Shown here: in pieces, positions 43,910 through 52,817 of the stretch
Position numbering within the stretch: the first letter of the stretch is position 1
Layout: each line of letters opens with the position of its first letter
Notes under the pieces: generated by a model
Told to the model about the DNA's origin: nothing
The model's database searches: none
Seen by the model: the letters and a program-made list of their open reading frames with translations, nothing else
Made by a program: the position numbers and the translations under genes
Assembly: GCA_023436615.1 (NCBI GenBank)
Contig: JAEZIO010000025.1
Location: 1-64,000 of the forward strand
Source of the DNA: Pseudomonadota bacterium
GTDB lineage: Bacteria; Pseudomonadota; Alphaproteobacteria; Sphingomonadales; Sphingomonadaceae
DNA: 64,000 nt
Direction of reading: 5' to 3'

Positions 43910-44422
43910 ATGCTTGGATTCCTGTTTGGCCGATTAACGGGTGAGCCGAAGCGCGGGCAGGCTCTGTTCGACGCCGCCGTCGCCGAGGCGCGCCGCCCGC
44001 ATTGGTTCACCCTCGCGGAGGTGCCGGATACGCTCGACGGGCGTTTCGCAATGCTCGCGACGGTAAGCGCGCTTCTGATCGTGCGGCTGGAGGAGCTTGG
44101 CGATGAGGGCCAGCGCGCGTCTGCTGCAGTGACCGAGCGCTTTATCGAGGCGATGGACGCCGAACATCGCGAACTCGGCTTGAACGATCCGGGTCTCGGG
44201 AGACGCGTCCGCAAGCTGGTGGGTTCGCTCGAGCGGCGAGTGGACGACTGGCGCGCGGCGGTGGCTGGGGAGCGGGCGTGGACCGAGGCGGTCGTTTCCA
44301 GCGTATATCGTGGGACGGAACCGGCGGACCCCCCGCTGGAAGCGGCGGAGCAGGCGCTCCAGGATCTGTGGCGTCGGCTGTCTGGCGCGGGTTCGGGCCA
44401 GGTCCTGAAGGGCCGCTTCTGA
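43910..44422 (+). CDS. Ubiquinol-cytochrome c chaperone family protein
   Basis: A 170-residue, mainly helical protein of the CBP3 / ubiquinol-cytochrome c chaperone domain, which in mitochondria assists cytochrome bc1 assembly. HWFTLAEVPDTLDGRFAMLATVSALLIVRLEE and the MDAEHRELGLNDPGLGRRVRKLV segments match the domain. ATG 43910 gives the expected start MLGFLFGR. Its TGA overlaps the next ATG (TGATG), so the pair is co-translated. Confidence 0.88.
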   Translation: MLGFLFGRLTGEPKRGQALFDAAVAEARRPHWFTLAEVPDTLDGRFAMLATVSALLIVRLEELGDEGQRASAAVTERFIEAMDAEHRELGLNDPGLGRRVRKLVGSLERRVDDWRAAVAGERAWTEAVVSSVYRGTEPADPPLEAAEQALQDLWRRLSGAGSGQVLKGRF

Positions 44423-44946
44423 TGGACGAGGATTTCGCGCATCGCCTTACCATCGATCGCATCCGCGACGGCGAGCGGATCGACCTCGTCGCGGGAGAGG
44501 CCGAACGCAAGGCTGTCGCCGAACGGCTCGGCCTGTCGTCGCTGGAGCGGCTCGACGCGCACGTCACGCTTTCACCCGAGGGAGGCCGGGTGCGCGCCGA
44601 AGGCCGGCTCCGCGCGGCACTTGAGCAGAGTTGCGTCGCCACCGGCCAGCCGGTGCCCGAGCATATCGACGAGCCGTTCACCATCCTCTTCGTCCCCGAG
44701 CCCGACGCTGCCCGCAGCGATGAGGAGGTCGAGCTCAGTGAAGACGAATGCGACGTGGTCTTCTATGACGGCGCTGCGATCGACCTGGGGACCGCGGTCG
44801 CGGACACGCTCGCGCTGGCGATGAACCCGTATCCGCGAAGCCCGGAAGCGCAGCTCGCGCTCAAGGAAGCGGGCGTGATCAGCGAGGCCGAAGCCGGGCC
44901 ATTCGCGGCGCTGGCCAAACTCAGGAAAAGCGGCGGCGAGGCCTAG
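44422..44946 (+). CDS. DUF177 (YceD) family protein
   Basis: A 174-residue YceD-type protein. The family has a role in ribosomal RNA or large-subunit biogenesis, and often precedes rpmF; here rpmF is not adjacent. AALEQSCVATGQPVPEHI contains the usual RxCxxTxxPV-like motif, and the acidic DEEVELSEDECDVVFYDG and NPYPRSPEA follow. Coupled to the upstream chaperone gene. Confidence 0.9.
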   Translation: MDEDFAHRLTIDRIRDGERIDLVAGEAERKAVAERLGLSSLERLDAHVTLSPEGGRVRAEGRLRAALEQSCVATGQPVPEHIDEPFTILFVPEPDAARSDEEVELSEDECDVVFYDGAAIDLGTAVADTLALAMNPYPRSPEAQLALKEAGVISEAEAGPFAALAKLRKSGGEA

Positions 44947-44983
44947 AAGAGCGAGCGCATTTCAACGGGTGCCCGGCGAGCGA

Positions 44984-45448
44984 TCAAAACGGAACGTCGT
45001 CGTCCAGGTCGTTGTCGAACGTGGCCGGCTGGGGACGCGACTGCTGGCGCTGGGAGCCGCCGAAATCCGAATCGCCGAAATCGCTCCGGCCGCCGCCGCC
45101 CTCGCGGCTGTCGAGTAGCACCAGCTCGCCGCGAAAGCGCTGCAGCACGATCTCGGTGGTGTAGCGGTCGTTCCCGTCCTGGCCCTGCCACTTGCGCGTC
45201 TGGAGCTGTCCTTCGAGGTAGACCTTCGACCCTTTGCGCAAATAGCTCTTGGCGACGCGGCCGAGGTTCTCGTTGAAGATCACGACGTTGTGCCACTCGG
45301 TCCGCTCCTGGCGGTTGCCGTCGCGGTCCTTCCAGCTTTCCGATGTGGCGACGCGCATGTTGACCACTTCGCCGCCGTTGTTGAGCGATCGCGATTCTGG
45401 ATCGGCGCCGAGGTTGCCAACGAGGATGACCTTGTTCACGCCCGCCAT
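44984..45448 (-). CDS. ssb: Single-stranded DNA-binding protein SSB
   Basis: A 154-residue SSB: OB-fold residues 1-110 (MAGVNKVILVGNLGADPESR, VATSESWKDRDGNRQERTEWHNVV) and a Gly/Ser/Gln-rich linker ending in the acidic tip DLDDDVPF that recruits repair and replication partners. Single gene on the minus strand, 64 bases after the permease gene. Confidence 0.96.
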   Translation of the reverse strand: MAGVNKVILVGNLGADPESRSLNNGGEVVNMRVATSESWKDRDGNRQERTEWHNVVIFNENLGRVAKSYLRKGSKVYLEGQLQTRKWQGQDGNDRYTTEIVLQRFRGELVLLDSREGGGGRSDFGDSDFGGSQRQQSRPQPATFDNDLDDDVPF

Positions 45449-45512
45449 TTGTCAGGACTCCATGATGTCTGGCCGGCTGGAATAGGCGAGCGCCTGCGTC
45501 CGCGCCAGCCCT

Positions 45513-47462
45513 TCAGCGGGGGGTCGCCACGCGCCGCGTCTCCCGCTGATTCCAGGCGAAGCCTGCAAGCAGGATGACCAGCGTCAGAACCTGTGTGGCG
45601 ATGCCCTGGGCCGTCGGGAACAGCCCGAGAATCGGCACGCGCGGCGCCCAGCTCAACGGAGTGACGGAGAGCAGCCCCGATTCCTGGAGCGCGGCCACGC
45701 CCTTGCCGGCGAGCACGACCGCGAGAACGGCGACAAGGGCCGAGCTGTAGGCGAAGAACTTGCCGATCGGGAGCCGCTGGCTGAACTTGAGCATGACCAC
45801 CGCGATGATGGCGAGCGCGAGCGCACCGCTCAGCGCGCCCGCGACCAAGGCTTCGACATGCTGCTGGGCCGCCATGGCCGCATAGAAGAGGATGGTCTCG
45901 AAAACCTCGCGGTAAACGGCGATGAAGGCGAGCATGAACAGGAACCAGCCGGACTTGCGAGAGAGAGCGCTGCCGACCTTTTCCTTGATGTAGCGCTGCC
46001 ATTCCTCGGCCTGCGACTTGCCGTGCATCCAGATGCCGACGAACAAAAGCACGACGGCTGCGAGAAGCGAGCCGAACCCTTCGGTGAGCTCACGGCCGGC
46101 GCCGCTGACGCTGATGAGCGTGGTTGCCGCAAGCCATGTAAGCGCGCCCGCGATGAGCGCGCTGACCCAGCCCGCATGGACCGGCCGGACCATTTCGGTG
46201 CGGTCGCTCTTGCGGAGGAAGGCGAGCATGCCGATGACGATCAAAAGCGCCTCGAGGCCTTCGCGGAACAGGATCGTGAAGGCGCCGACGAACGTGGAAG
46301 CGGCGGTATCCTGGTCGGGCGCGAGCGCGCTTTCGGCACGGTCGAACAGCGCGCCCACGGCATTGATCCGCGCGCGAACGTCGGCCGGCGGGCTGCCGCG
46401 CGCGATCGCTGCGCGCAGATCCGCCATCGCGGATTCGACCTGCGCAACGAGCGCGCCCTCGCGCGCGCCGAGCACCCCCTCCACCGGCTCGAACCCGTCG
46501 AGATAGGCCGCCAGCGCCAGCTCCTTCGCGCGCTCGCGGTCCCCGGCTTCATAGGCGGCGAGGCTATCCTGCAGGCGCTGCCGCCCGATCGTGAGCGACG
46601 AGGCGGCCGTCGGCTGGACGGCGTCGGGGCGGGCGCGCAAATAGGCGACAACGGCGGCGGCCTTGTCGCTTCCGATCTCCTTTGCAAGCCCCGCCTCCGA
46701 CGCGCCGCTGAGCGCGTCCAGGTCCCCGATCTTCGCTGGAAGCTGCGGGTCGCCTTCCCAGATCTGCTTGCCTCTCGCGGCAAGCTCGTCGGGATAAGCG
46801 AAGCGGCCGACGCGGAAGGCGAGTGCCCATTTCTCCTCGGGCGAGAGATGGGCGAAGCTGGCCATCGCGGTGCCCTCGAGCCCCTGGTCGATCACCTGAT
46901 AGAGCGCGAAAGGCGTCCGCTCCGCCGCGCGCCGACGATCGGTGAAGGCGACCGGCGGCGGGTCGAGCTGCTTGGCCAGCGGCGTAGCGGCATCGCCCGC
47001 GAGGCCGTGGCAGCTCGCGCAATTCTCTTTGTAGAGGCGTTCGCCGAGCGCCCGGTCGGGCACGCTCTTCGGGCCGAGCGGCACGGGATAGGCTTGCAGC
47101 AGGTCCCGGCCGAGCCCGCGCGCGAGGTCGCCGACGCGCTCGGGAGATTGCTTAGTCGCGATCGCTTCGCGGAGCGATCTGCTTGCGGAGAGGAGGCGGG
47201 GTTTTTGAGGGGTGGCAGGAAGCGCGGCCAGCCGCTCGTCGACGGACGTCGCGAACTCCTGCATCTCGGCATATTCGGCAGGGCTGACCACCTTTCCGCC
47301 CGAGACGGCGCCGGCATAATCGACGGCGATATAATCGAGCAGCCGCCAGGCGGTTTCCGCGCCCTTGTCCTGCGCAGCGGCGGGTGTGGAAACGGCGAGG
47401 AAACCGGCCGCAAAAAGCGCAAGGCACAGCCGTGCCGCCCGGGCCACGCACGCGATCGTCAT
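45513..47462 (-). CDS. Cytochrome c - FTR1 family iron permease fusion
   Basis: A 649-residue fusion. A signal peptide ends near AVSTPAAAQ; a monohaem cytochrome c domain follows with CASCHG near 155 (axial Met later); a helical middle region (about 280-390) leads to an FTR1-type permease with about seven TM segments and the iron motifs REGLE (about 420) and REVFE (about 530). Electrons from the haem domain probably feed ferrous iron oxidation coupled to import. A Fur-like box overlaps the promoter. Confidence 0.92.
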   Translation of the reverse strand: MTIACVARAARLCLALFAAGFLAVSTPAAAQDKGAETAWRLLDYIAVDYAGAVSGGKVVSPAEYAEMQEFATSVDERLAALPATPQKPRLLSASRSLREAIATKQSPERVGDLARGLGRDLLQAYPVPLGPKSVPDRALGERLYKENCASCHGLAGDAATPLAKQLDPPPVAFTDRRRAAERTPFALYQVIDQGLEGTAMASFAHLSPEEKWALAFRVGRFAYPDELAARGKQIWEGDPQLPAKIGDLDALSGASEAGLAKEIGSDKAAAVVAYLRARPDAVQPTAASSLTIGRQRLQDSLAAYEAGDRERAKELALAAYLDGFEPVEGVLGAREGALVAQVESAMADLRAAIARGSPPADVRARINAVGALFDRAESALAPDQDTAASTFVGAFTILFREGLEALLIVIGMLAFLRKSDRTEMVRPVHAGWVSALIAGALTWLAATTLISVSGAGRELTEGFGSLLAAVVLLFVGIWMHGKSQAEEWQRYIKEKVGSALSRKSGWFLFMLAFIAVYREVFETILFYAAMAAQQHVEALVAGALSGALALAIIAVVMLKFSQRLPIGKFFAYSSALVAVLAVVLAGKGVAALQESGLLSVTPLSWAPRVPILGLFPTAQGIATQVLTLVILLAGFAWNQRETRRVATPR

Positions 47463-47480
47463 GGCCGCGCGCTAGCTTAG

Positions 47481-47499
47481 TTGCAACTGATTATCAATA
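47481..47499. promoter_or_regulatory. Fur-like box upstream of the iron permease
   Basis: TTGCAACTGATTATCAATA, centred on TGATTATCA, resembles the 19-base Fur consensus with its central palindrome. It lies 19-37 bases before the permease ATG, overlapping the expected -10 region. Confidence 0.55.
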
Positions 47500-47512
47500 A
47501 CGGAAGCGGTCA

Positions 47513-48160
47513 CTAGCGCGGCGGGTAGCGCAGCCGCCCGAGGAAGCGGCTGACGCTGAAATGCTCCTGCCCGCGCCATTGCGCCTTCCACTTTTCGAAT
47601 TGCATGACATTGTCGATGCGCCGGTCGAGGAAGGCCGCCGTTTCGCTCCAGCCGTCGCTATTGTCGTCTATCCACGCGAGCAAGGTCGACCCGTAGACGG
47701 CGCCGAGCGTCATGCGCTTGGTATAATAGTTGAAGTCGGTGGCGGTGTCGCCGGCGAGACGCCACATCAAATCGGCCGATCGCCAGCCGATCCGCGTTCC
47801 GAGCGGGACGTTCTGCGGCATCGCCAGGATCGACAGCCCCTGCCGAACCGCCTCGCGCGCGGGACCCATGATTTCGAGCCGGGTCCAGACGAGGGCGCGG
47901 ATCTTCTCGCGGATCTTCATGCCGGCGAGGGTTGCCGGCGGAAGCCGGTTCTCCATCTCCCGGTCCACGCCCTTGATGTAGGCGTCGACCATGTCGGCGG
48001 GCGATTTCGGGAACGCCAGCCGCGCCTGCGCCTGGTCGATCCCGAGCTGCGCCGCGGCACTATCGACCGCACTCCGGCACCAGCCGTCAAAGACCGCATT
48101 TTCCCCGACAGCGAGCGCCAGCCGGTCGCGAATTTTCTCCAGAGGACTCGGCTCGTCCAT
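47513..48160 (-). CDS. COQ9 family ubiquinone biosynthesis protein
   Basis: A 215-residue TetR-like fold protein of the COQ9 family, which in mitochondria binds lipid and assists the Coq7 hydroxylase. The central NVPLGTRIGWRSADLMWRLAGD and DFNYYTKRMTLGAVYGSTLLAW segments are diagnostic. ATG 48160 is used; a TTG at 48169 overlaps the EamA stop and would add three residues. It ends a long minus-strand run from tonB. Confidence 0.9.
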   Translation of the reverse strand: MDEPSPLEKIRDRLALAVGENAVFDGWCRSAVDSAAAQLGIDQAQARLAFPKSPADMVDAYIKGVDREMENRLPPATLAGMKIREKIRALVWTRLEIMGPAREAVRQGLSILAMPQNVPLGTRIGWRSADLMWRLAGDTATDFNYYTKRMTLGAVYGSTLLAWIDDNSDGWSETAAFLDRRIDNVMQFEKWKAQWRGQEHFSVSRFLGRLRYPPR

Positions 48161-48165
48161 GCGGG

Positions 48166-49059
48166 TCAACTGGGCTGTGCCCGCTCGCCGCGCAACCCCC
48201 GTTGCGGAAGCCGGACGAGGACCAGCGCCGCGGCGATGGCGACTGCGCCGACCCAGTCGGCGGGCGACATCGTCTCACCGAAGGCGAACCAGCCGATGAG
48301 AGCGGCGATGGCCGGCTGAGTCAGCAGCGCAAGGCCTACGACGAGCGGAGGAAACACGCCGATCGAATAGACGAGGAGGCCCTGACCCAGCACCTGGCTC
48401 GACAGCGCGAAGATGATGAGCGGAGTCCAGTCCTGCGGCCATATGCGCTCACCGGCGCCCAGGCTGATCGCGAGCAGGATCGGCATCGCGAAAATCGTCG
48501 CGAGCAGGAGCAGCGGGAGCGGCTCGAGCTCAGTGCGGGCGCGATCGACGAAGATCAGATACCCGCCGTAGAGGAAGCCGGCGACAAGGGTGAGCAGGTC
48601 GCCGGTCAGATTGTCGGGACTGAGCTCGTAGCTGTTGCTCATCAGCAGGATCGCACCGAGCAGCGCCATCACCAGCGCGGCCGACTGCCTCGGCGAGGGC
48701 AGATGCCTGGCCAGCACCAGCCCGTAGAGTGCGAAGACGAAGCTGCCGCTATTGCCGAACAGCGTCGCGTTGCCGAGCTTGGTCAGCAGGATGCCGGCAT
48801 TCCACGCGGCAAGGTCCAGCGCGTAGAACGTGGCCGCGATCGCGATCATCCCGACCAAAGTCCGCCTCGGCCAGTGCGGCGCCTGCCCGGAGACGCGGGC
48901 GATCGCCCACAGGAAGGGCACCGCCAGCGCCAGCCGCCAGAAGCCCGTCGCCACCGGTCCGACGTCGGCGAGCCGCACGAACCACGGGCCGACGGCGAGC
49001 GCCGAATTGCCGAGCAAGAGGGCCGGGAAGGCAAGCGGATGCGGCCTGGAGCGAGTCAC
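48166..49059 (-). CDS. EamA-family DMT-superfamily transporter
   Basis: A 297-residue inner-membrane protein with about ten TM helices and two EamA repeats. It starts at GTG 49059, 32 bases after ribH. It might export a metabolite, even riboflavin or a precursor given the neighbours, but that is only positional inference. Confidence 0.85.
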   Translation of the reverse strand: MTRSRPHPLAFPALLLGNSALAVGPWFVRLADVGPVATGFWRLALAVPFLWAIARVSGQAPHWPRRTLVGMIAIAATFYALDLAAWNAGILLTKLGNATLFGNSGSFVFALYGLVLARHLPSPRQSAALVMALLGAILLMSNSYELSPDNLTGDLLTLVAGFLYGGYLIFVDRARTELEPLPLLLLATIFAMPILLAISLGAGERIWPQDWTPLIIFALSSQVLGQGLLVYSIGVFPPLVVGLALLTQPAIAALIGWFAFGETMSPADWVGAVAIAAALVLVRLPQRGLRGERAQPS

Positions 49060-49091
49060 AGGGGCGCGCTTAGCGGGGACGCGCGTGGCGA

Positions 49092-49514
49092 TTAAGCCCC
49101 GTATTTCGCGCGAAGCTCGTGCAGCGCCAGCGCGGCTCGGGCAGCGTGTCCGCCCTTGTCGCCCTGTGCCGGGTCGGCACGCGCGATCGCCTGCGCTTCA
49201 TTTTCGACGGTCAGAATGCCGTTGCCTATGGCAAAGCCCTGCAGCGTCAGCTCCATCAGTGCCCGGGCGCTCTCCTCGGCCACGATCTCGAAATGATAGG
49301 TCTCGCCTCGAATCACGACGCCGAGCGCGACGAAGGCGCAATAGCGGCCGCTCCTGGCGGTAAGGCTGATCGCTGCCGGAAGTTCGAGCGCGCCGGGAAC
49401 GGTGATCGTTTCGTGCTCGTGCCCCGCCTCCTCGACCGCTCTCCGCGCGCCGGCCAGCAGCATGTCATTGAGGTGCGGATAGAAGCGCGCTTCGGCGAGC
49501 AGAATTTTCGCCAT
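49092..49514 (-). CDS. ribH: 6,7-dimethyl-8-ribityllumazine synthase
   Basis: A 140-residue lumazine synthase that condenses 5-amino-6-ribitylaminouracil with dihydroxybutanone phosphate. ETITVPGALELPAAI, GVVIRGETYHFEIV (with catalytic His) and GNGILTVENEAQA are standard. It lies four bases after ribB in the riboflavin operon. Confidence 0.95.
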   Translation of the reverse strand: MAKILLAEARFYPHLNDMLLAGARRAVEEAGHEHETITVPGALELPAAISLTARSGRYCAFVALGVVIRGETYHFEIVAEESARALMELTLQGFAIGNGILTVENEAQAIARADPAQGDKGGHAARAALALHELRAKYGA

Positions 49515-49518
49515 GACG

Positions 49519-50802
49519 TCAGTCCGTCACGCCGATCGGCCGCTCGTCGACGATTGCGAGGCCGTAGCCGGACAGCGCGACCGGCGAGTGGCGCGTGTTC
49601 GACAAAAGGATCATGTCGTGAATGCCGAGCGCGGCCAGGATTTGCGCGCCGATGCCGTATCCGCGAACCGCATCGCCACCTTCCACCGGCTTGCCCGCAC
49701 GAAGGTCGATCGAGCGGGACAGCGAGCCCGGCGCGGCCGCGTGCAGCGCGACGACCACTCCCGATCCCTGCTCCTCGATCATCCGCATCGCCGCCTGGAG
49801 GACGCCCGAGCGGTCCCCCTGTTCGCCCAGCACGTCCGCGAACAGGTCGAGGCTGTGCATCCGCACCAGCACCGGCGCGTCCGTATCGAGCGTGCCGTGG
49901 ACGAGTGCGAGCTGCTCGTCGCCGCTCGACTTGTCGCGGAACACCTGCGCCTCCCATTGGGCTCCGCTGTTCGCGCGGAACAAGGTCGAGGCCGTCCGTT
50001 CGACCAGATGATCCTTCTTGAGCCGATAGGCGATAAGGTCGCGGATCGTGCCGATCTTGAGGCCGTGGCTGCCGGCGAAGTCGATAAGATCGTCGAGCCG
50101 CGCCATCGAGCCGTCGTCGCGCATGATCTCGCAGATTACCGCGCTCGGGTTGAGTCCGGCGAGGCGAGCCACATCGACGGCGGCCTCGGTGTGGCCGGCG
50201 CGGACAAGCACTCCGCCCGGCCGGGCGACGAGCGGGAAGACGTGACCGGGTGACACGATGGCGTCCGGCCCGTTGGCGGCATCGATCGCGACGGCGATGG
50301 TCCGCGCCCGGTCGGCGGCGCTAATGCCGGTGGAGATTCCCTCCTTGGCCTCGATCGAAACCGTAAAAGCGGTCTCGTTGCGGCTGCGGTTGGTCCGAGC
50401 CATCGGTTCAAGACTCAGGCGGTCGGCGCGATCCTTCGTCAGCGCAAGGCAGATGAGACCGCGGCCATGGCGCGCCATGAAGTTGATGGCGTCGGGAGTC
50501 GCCATTTGCGCCGGGATCACCAGGTCGCCTTCGTTCTCGCGGTCGTCGTCGTCGACCAGGATGAACATGCGGCCGTTGCGCGCCTCGTCGATGATCGCCT
50601 CGGCGCCGACGAGAACGCCGGTGGTTCCGCGCTGGATCAGCTTCTCCAGCCGCCTCAGCGTGTCGGCGGTCGGATTCCACTCCGCCGTGCCGAGCTTGCG
50701 AAGGCTGTTGGGGTGGAGGCCCGCGGCGCGGGCCAGCGCCGCGCGGCTGACCTCGCCGGTGTCGATGATCTCGGTGAGGCGGTCGATGAGAGTGGTGCTC
50801 AT
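49519..50802 (-). CDS. ribB: 3,4-dihydroxy-2-butanone 4-phosphate synthase with N-terminal HTH and degenerate GCH-II domain
   Basis: A 427-residue three-part protein. Residues 1-58 look like a small helix-turn-helix (SRAALARAAGLHPNSLRKL ... TADTLRRLEKL). Residues 60-260 form an intact RibB domain: DDDDRENEGDLV, NRSRNETAFTVS, STGISAADRA and GGVLVRAGHTEAAVD. The C-terminal part has the RibA fold (RMHSLDLFADVLGEQ, ...) but none of the three zinc cysteines, so it cannot act as GTP cyclohydrolase II. No FMN riboswitch is seen upstream. It follows ribE and precedes ribH. Confidence 0.92.
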   Translation of the reverse strand: MSTTLIDRLTEIIDTGEVSRAALARAAGLHPNSLRKLGTAEWNPTADTLRRLEKLIQRGTTGVLVGAEAIIDEARNGRMFILVDDDDRENEGDLVIPAQMATPDAINFMARHGRGLICLALTKDRADRLSLEPMARTNRSRNETAFTVSIEAKEGISTGISAADRARTIAVAIDAANGPDAIVSPGHVFPLVARPGGVLVRAGHTEAAVDVARLAGLNPSAVICEIMRDDGSMARLDDLIDFAGSHGLKIGTIRDLIAYRLKKDHLVERTASTLFRANSGAQWEAQVFRDKSSGDEQLALVHGTLDTDAPVLVRMHSLDLFADVLGEQGDRSGVLQAAMRMIEEQGSGVVVALHAAAPGSLSRSIDLRAGKPVEGGDAVRGYGIGAQILAALGIHDMILLSNTRHSPVALSGYGLAIVDERPIGVTD

Positions 50803-50854
50803 TTGGCGCCGGTATCACACTGAAATGTGATTGTCACCGCTCAACTAAACGTGT

Positions 50855-51475
50855 CTAGTGTGAGCGCGCGGCCAGCATTCGTTCGATGTAGCGGGCGAGC
50901 ACGTCCACCTCGACATTGAGCTGTCGCCCAACGGCGGCTGTGCCCAGGGTGCTGTGCGCTGCCGTATGGGGAATGATGTTGACGGAGAAGTGGGTCGTCC
51001 CGTCCTCGGCGTCGCGAACCTCGTTCACGGTCAGAGAGACCCCATCGAGCGCGATGGATCCCTTGGGCGCGATCAAGGGCGCATAGTCCCGCGGGACGGC
51101 GACGCCGACGCGCGTAGAGCCGCCTTCGGGGCAGGTGTCGACAACCTCGCCTACACAATCGACATGGCCGGCTACGAAATGCCCGCCCAGCTCGTCCCCG
51201 ACCCGCAACGAGCGCTCGAGGTTGATCTGGGCCCCTTTGCGCCAAAGCTCGGACGCGGTCCGCGAGAGCGTTTCACCGGAAACGTCCACCGCGAACCAGG
51301 AGTCGTCTCCCGCTGTGCCCTTGTCGACGACGGTGAGGCAAACGCCCGAACAGCAGATGGATGCGCCGAGTTCGACCGTCGCGAGGTCGTAAGCGGTTCG
51401 AATATGGAGACGCAGGTCTCCGAGCTGCTGGGCCGCGATCACTGTGCCGACGTCGCTGACGATCCCGGTGAACAT
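50855..51475 (-). CDS. ribE: Riboflavin synthase alpha chain
   Basis: A 206-residue trimeric enzyme with two similar barrels; it dismutates lumazine to riboflavin. MFTGIVSDVGTV and ICCSGVCLTV in the first half and HFVAGHVDCVGEV with DGVSLTVNEV in the second confirm it. It follows ribD by 9 bases. Confidence 0.95.
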   Translation of the reverse strand: MFTGIVSDVGTVIAAQQLGDLRLHIRTAYDLATVELGASICCSGVCLTVVDKGTAGDDSWFAVDVSGETLSRTASELWRKGAQINLERSLRVGDELGGHFVAGHVDCVGEVVDTCPEGGSTRVGVAVPRDYAPLIAPKGSIALDGVSLTVNEVRDAEDGTTHFSVNIIPHTAAHSTLGTAAVGRQLNVEVDVLARYIERMLAARSH

Positions 51476-51484
51476 GCGTGCCGA

Positions 51485-52462
51485 CTACCCCTCGCGCACG
51501 CGCTCGTAAACTTCGAGGCGGTCCACGCCCAGCCGCTGCTCGCCCGCCGACCGCCAGCGGCCATGGGCATCGGCAATCGCATCCAGGCCCACATAGCCGA
51601 AGGACGACTTGCCCTCGCCGACGATGATGGGCGCGCGATAGATCAATATCCGGTCGACGAGATCGGCCGACAGGAACGCGGTCGCCGTCGCCGAACCGCC
51701 CTCCACGAGGAGGTCGTTGACGTCATGAAGGCAGTACACATCCTCCGGGGATTTAAGGATTTCCCAGCCGTCAACCGCCTCGCCGCGAGTTAGAAGGCCC
51801 CGCCGCGGGGAGCGTTCCTCGAGGCCTGGGAGGCGGACGTCGAGCCGCGGCTGGTCGGCAAGGTAAGTGCCGCGACCGACGAGAATCATGTCGGCGCGCG
51901 AGCGCTCGAGATGCACGTGCCGGCGTGCATCCTCGCCGGTGATCCACTGCGATTCGCCGGACGGCAACGCGATCTTGCCGTCGATCGACAGCGCCAGCTT
52001 CAACGTGATCCGTGGCCGCCCCAGCTTCAGGCGCGTGAGCCAGCCGGACATGGATTGGGCCGCGGCTTTGCGGCCGAGCCCGAGCTTCACCTCGATTCCG
52101 GCGGTTCGGAGCTGCTGGATTCCTTGGCCCGAAGTCCGCGGGTCGGGATCCTTGAGCGCGACGACCACTCTCGCGGGCCGGGCAGCCACGAGTAGATCGG
52201 AGCATGCAGGGCCCCGCGCGCTCGCGTGAGCGCAGGGCTCCAGCGTCGTGTAGACCGTCGACGCTTTCGCGGCCTTCCCGGCCTGCTCCAGGGCCACCGC
52301 CTCCGCGTGCGGGCGGCCGCCGGCAGCTGTCGCGCCCCTTCCAACCACCGCTCCATCCGCGGAAACGATGATGCAGCCGACATTGGGATTGGGTGCGGTC
52401 GTTCCGCGAGCTGCTTCGCCGAGTGCGACGGCTTCGGCCATGAAGCGGCGATCGTCAGTCAA
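51485..52462 (-). CDS. ribD: Bifunctional riboflavin deaminase/reductase RibD
   Basis: A 325-residue enzyme: zinc deaminase domain with PHAEAVAL and TLEPCAHASARGPACSDLL (to about 145), then a reductase domain (ITLKLALSIDGKIALPSGESQWITG, VGRGTYLADQPRLDVRLPG, LLVEGGSATATAFL). TTG 52462 gives MTDDRRFMAEAVALG, matching RibD starts, and overlaps the upstream small gene by 8 bases; ATG 52441 is an alternative. First gene of ribD-ribE-ribB-ribH. Confidence 0.93.
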   Translation of the reverse strand: MTDDRRFMAEAVALGEAARGTTAPNPNVGCIIVSADGAVVGRGATAAGGRPHAEAVALEQAGKAAKASTVYTTLEPCAHASARGPACSDLLVAARPARVVVALKDPDPRTSGQGIQQLRTAGIEVKLGLGRKAAAQSMSGWLTRLKLGRPRITLKLALSIDGKIALPSGESQWITGEDARRHVHLERSRADMILVGRGTYLADQPRLDVRLPGLEERSPRRGLLTRGEAVDGWEILKSPEDVYCLHDVNDLLVEGGSATATAFLSADLVDRILIYRAPIIVGEGKSSFGYVGLDAIADAHGRWRSAGEQRLGVDRLEVYERVREG

Positions 52463-52778
52463 TGCCGAGCTGGTTCTCTAGTTTCTGGAACTGGCGCTGC
52501 TTTTCCAGGCGCGCCGCCTTCCGATCCGCCTGGTCCTTTTTCTGCTCGGCGATGATCTCGGCGTCGGTGCGGTTCGCGCTCCAGCTTTCCGCGTAAACGA
52601 TCTGGGGTGGCGGCGCCGTGCCCATTTTGGAATCGACGAAGAATTCGATGACGATGATCGTGGTCGCAAGCAGCGCCAGCGCCGCCCCGATGACCTGCTC
52701 CCGGCTGCGCTGGCGCAAGAATGCGGCAAGGTCGCTCAGCGCGGCGCGGGGGCCGACAGGGCGCGGGAACCAGGACAT
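52455..52778 (-). CDS. Small single-TM membrane protein, unknown function
   Basis: A 107-residue protein: basic N-terminus, one TM helix at about 30-49 (VIGAALALLATTIIVIEFF) and a charged, probably coiled-coil tail (RKAARLEKQRQFQKLE). No known family is recognised. It lies between tonB (39-base gap) and ribD, whose start it overlaps by 8 bases. Confidence 0.7.
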   Translation of the reverse strand: MSWFPRPVGPRAALSDLAAFLRQRSREQVIGAALALLATTIIVIEFFVDSKMGTAPPPQIVYAESWSANRTDAEIIAEQKKDQADRKAARLEKQRQFQKLENQLGID

Positions 52779-52817
52779 CGGCCCGGAGATAGGCGCTGCT
52801 GCGCGCGCCCGCCAGTG

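Noticed and set aside
52463..52817. FMN riboswitch before ribD
   Set aside because: Upstream sequence is coding for the small TM protein; I see no RFN-type conserved stems.
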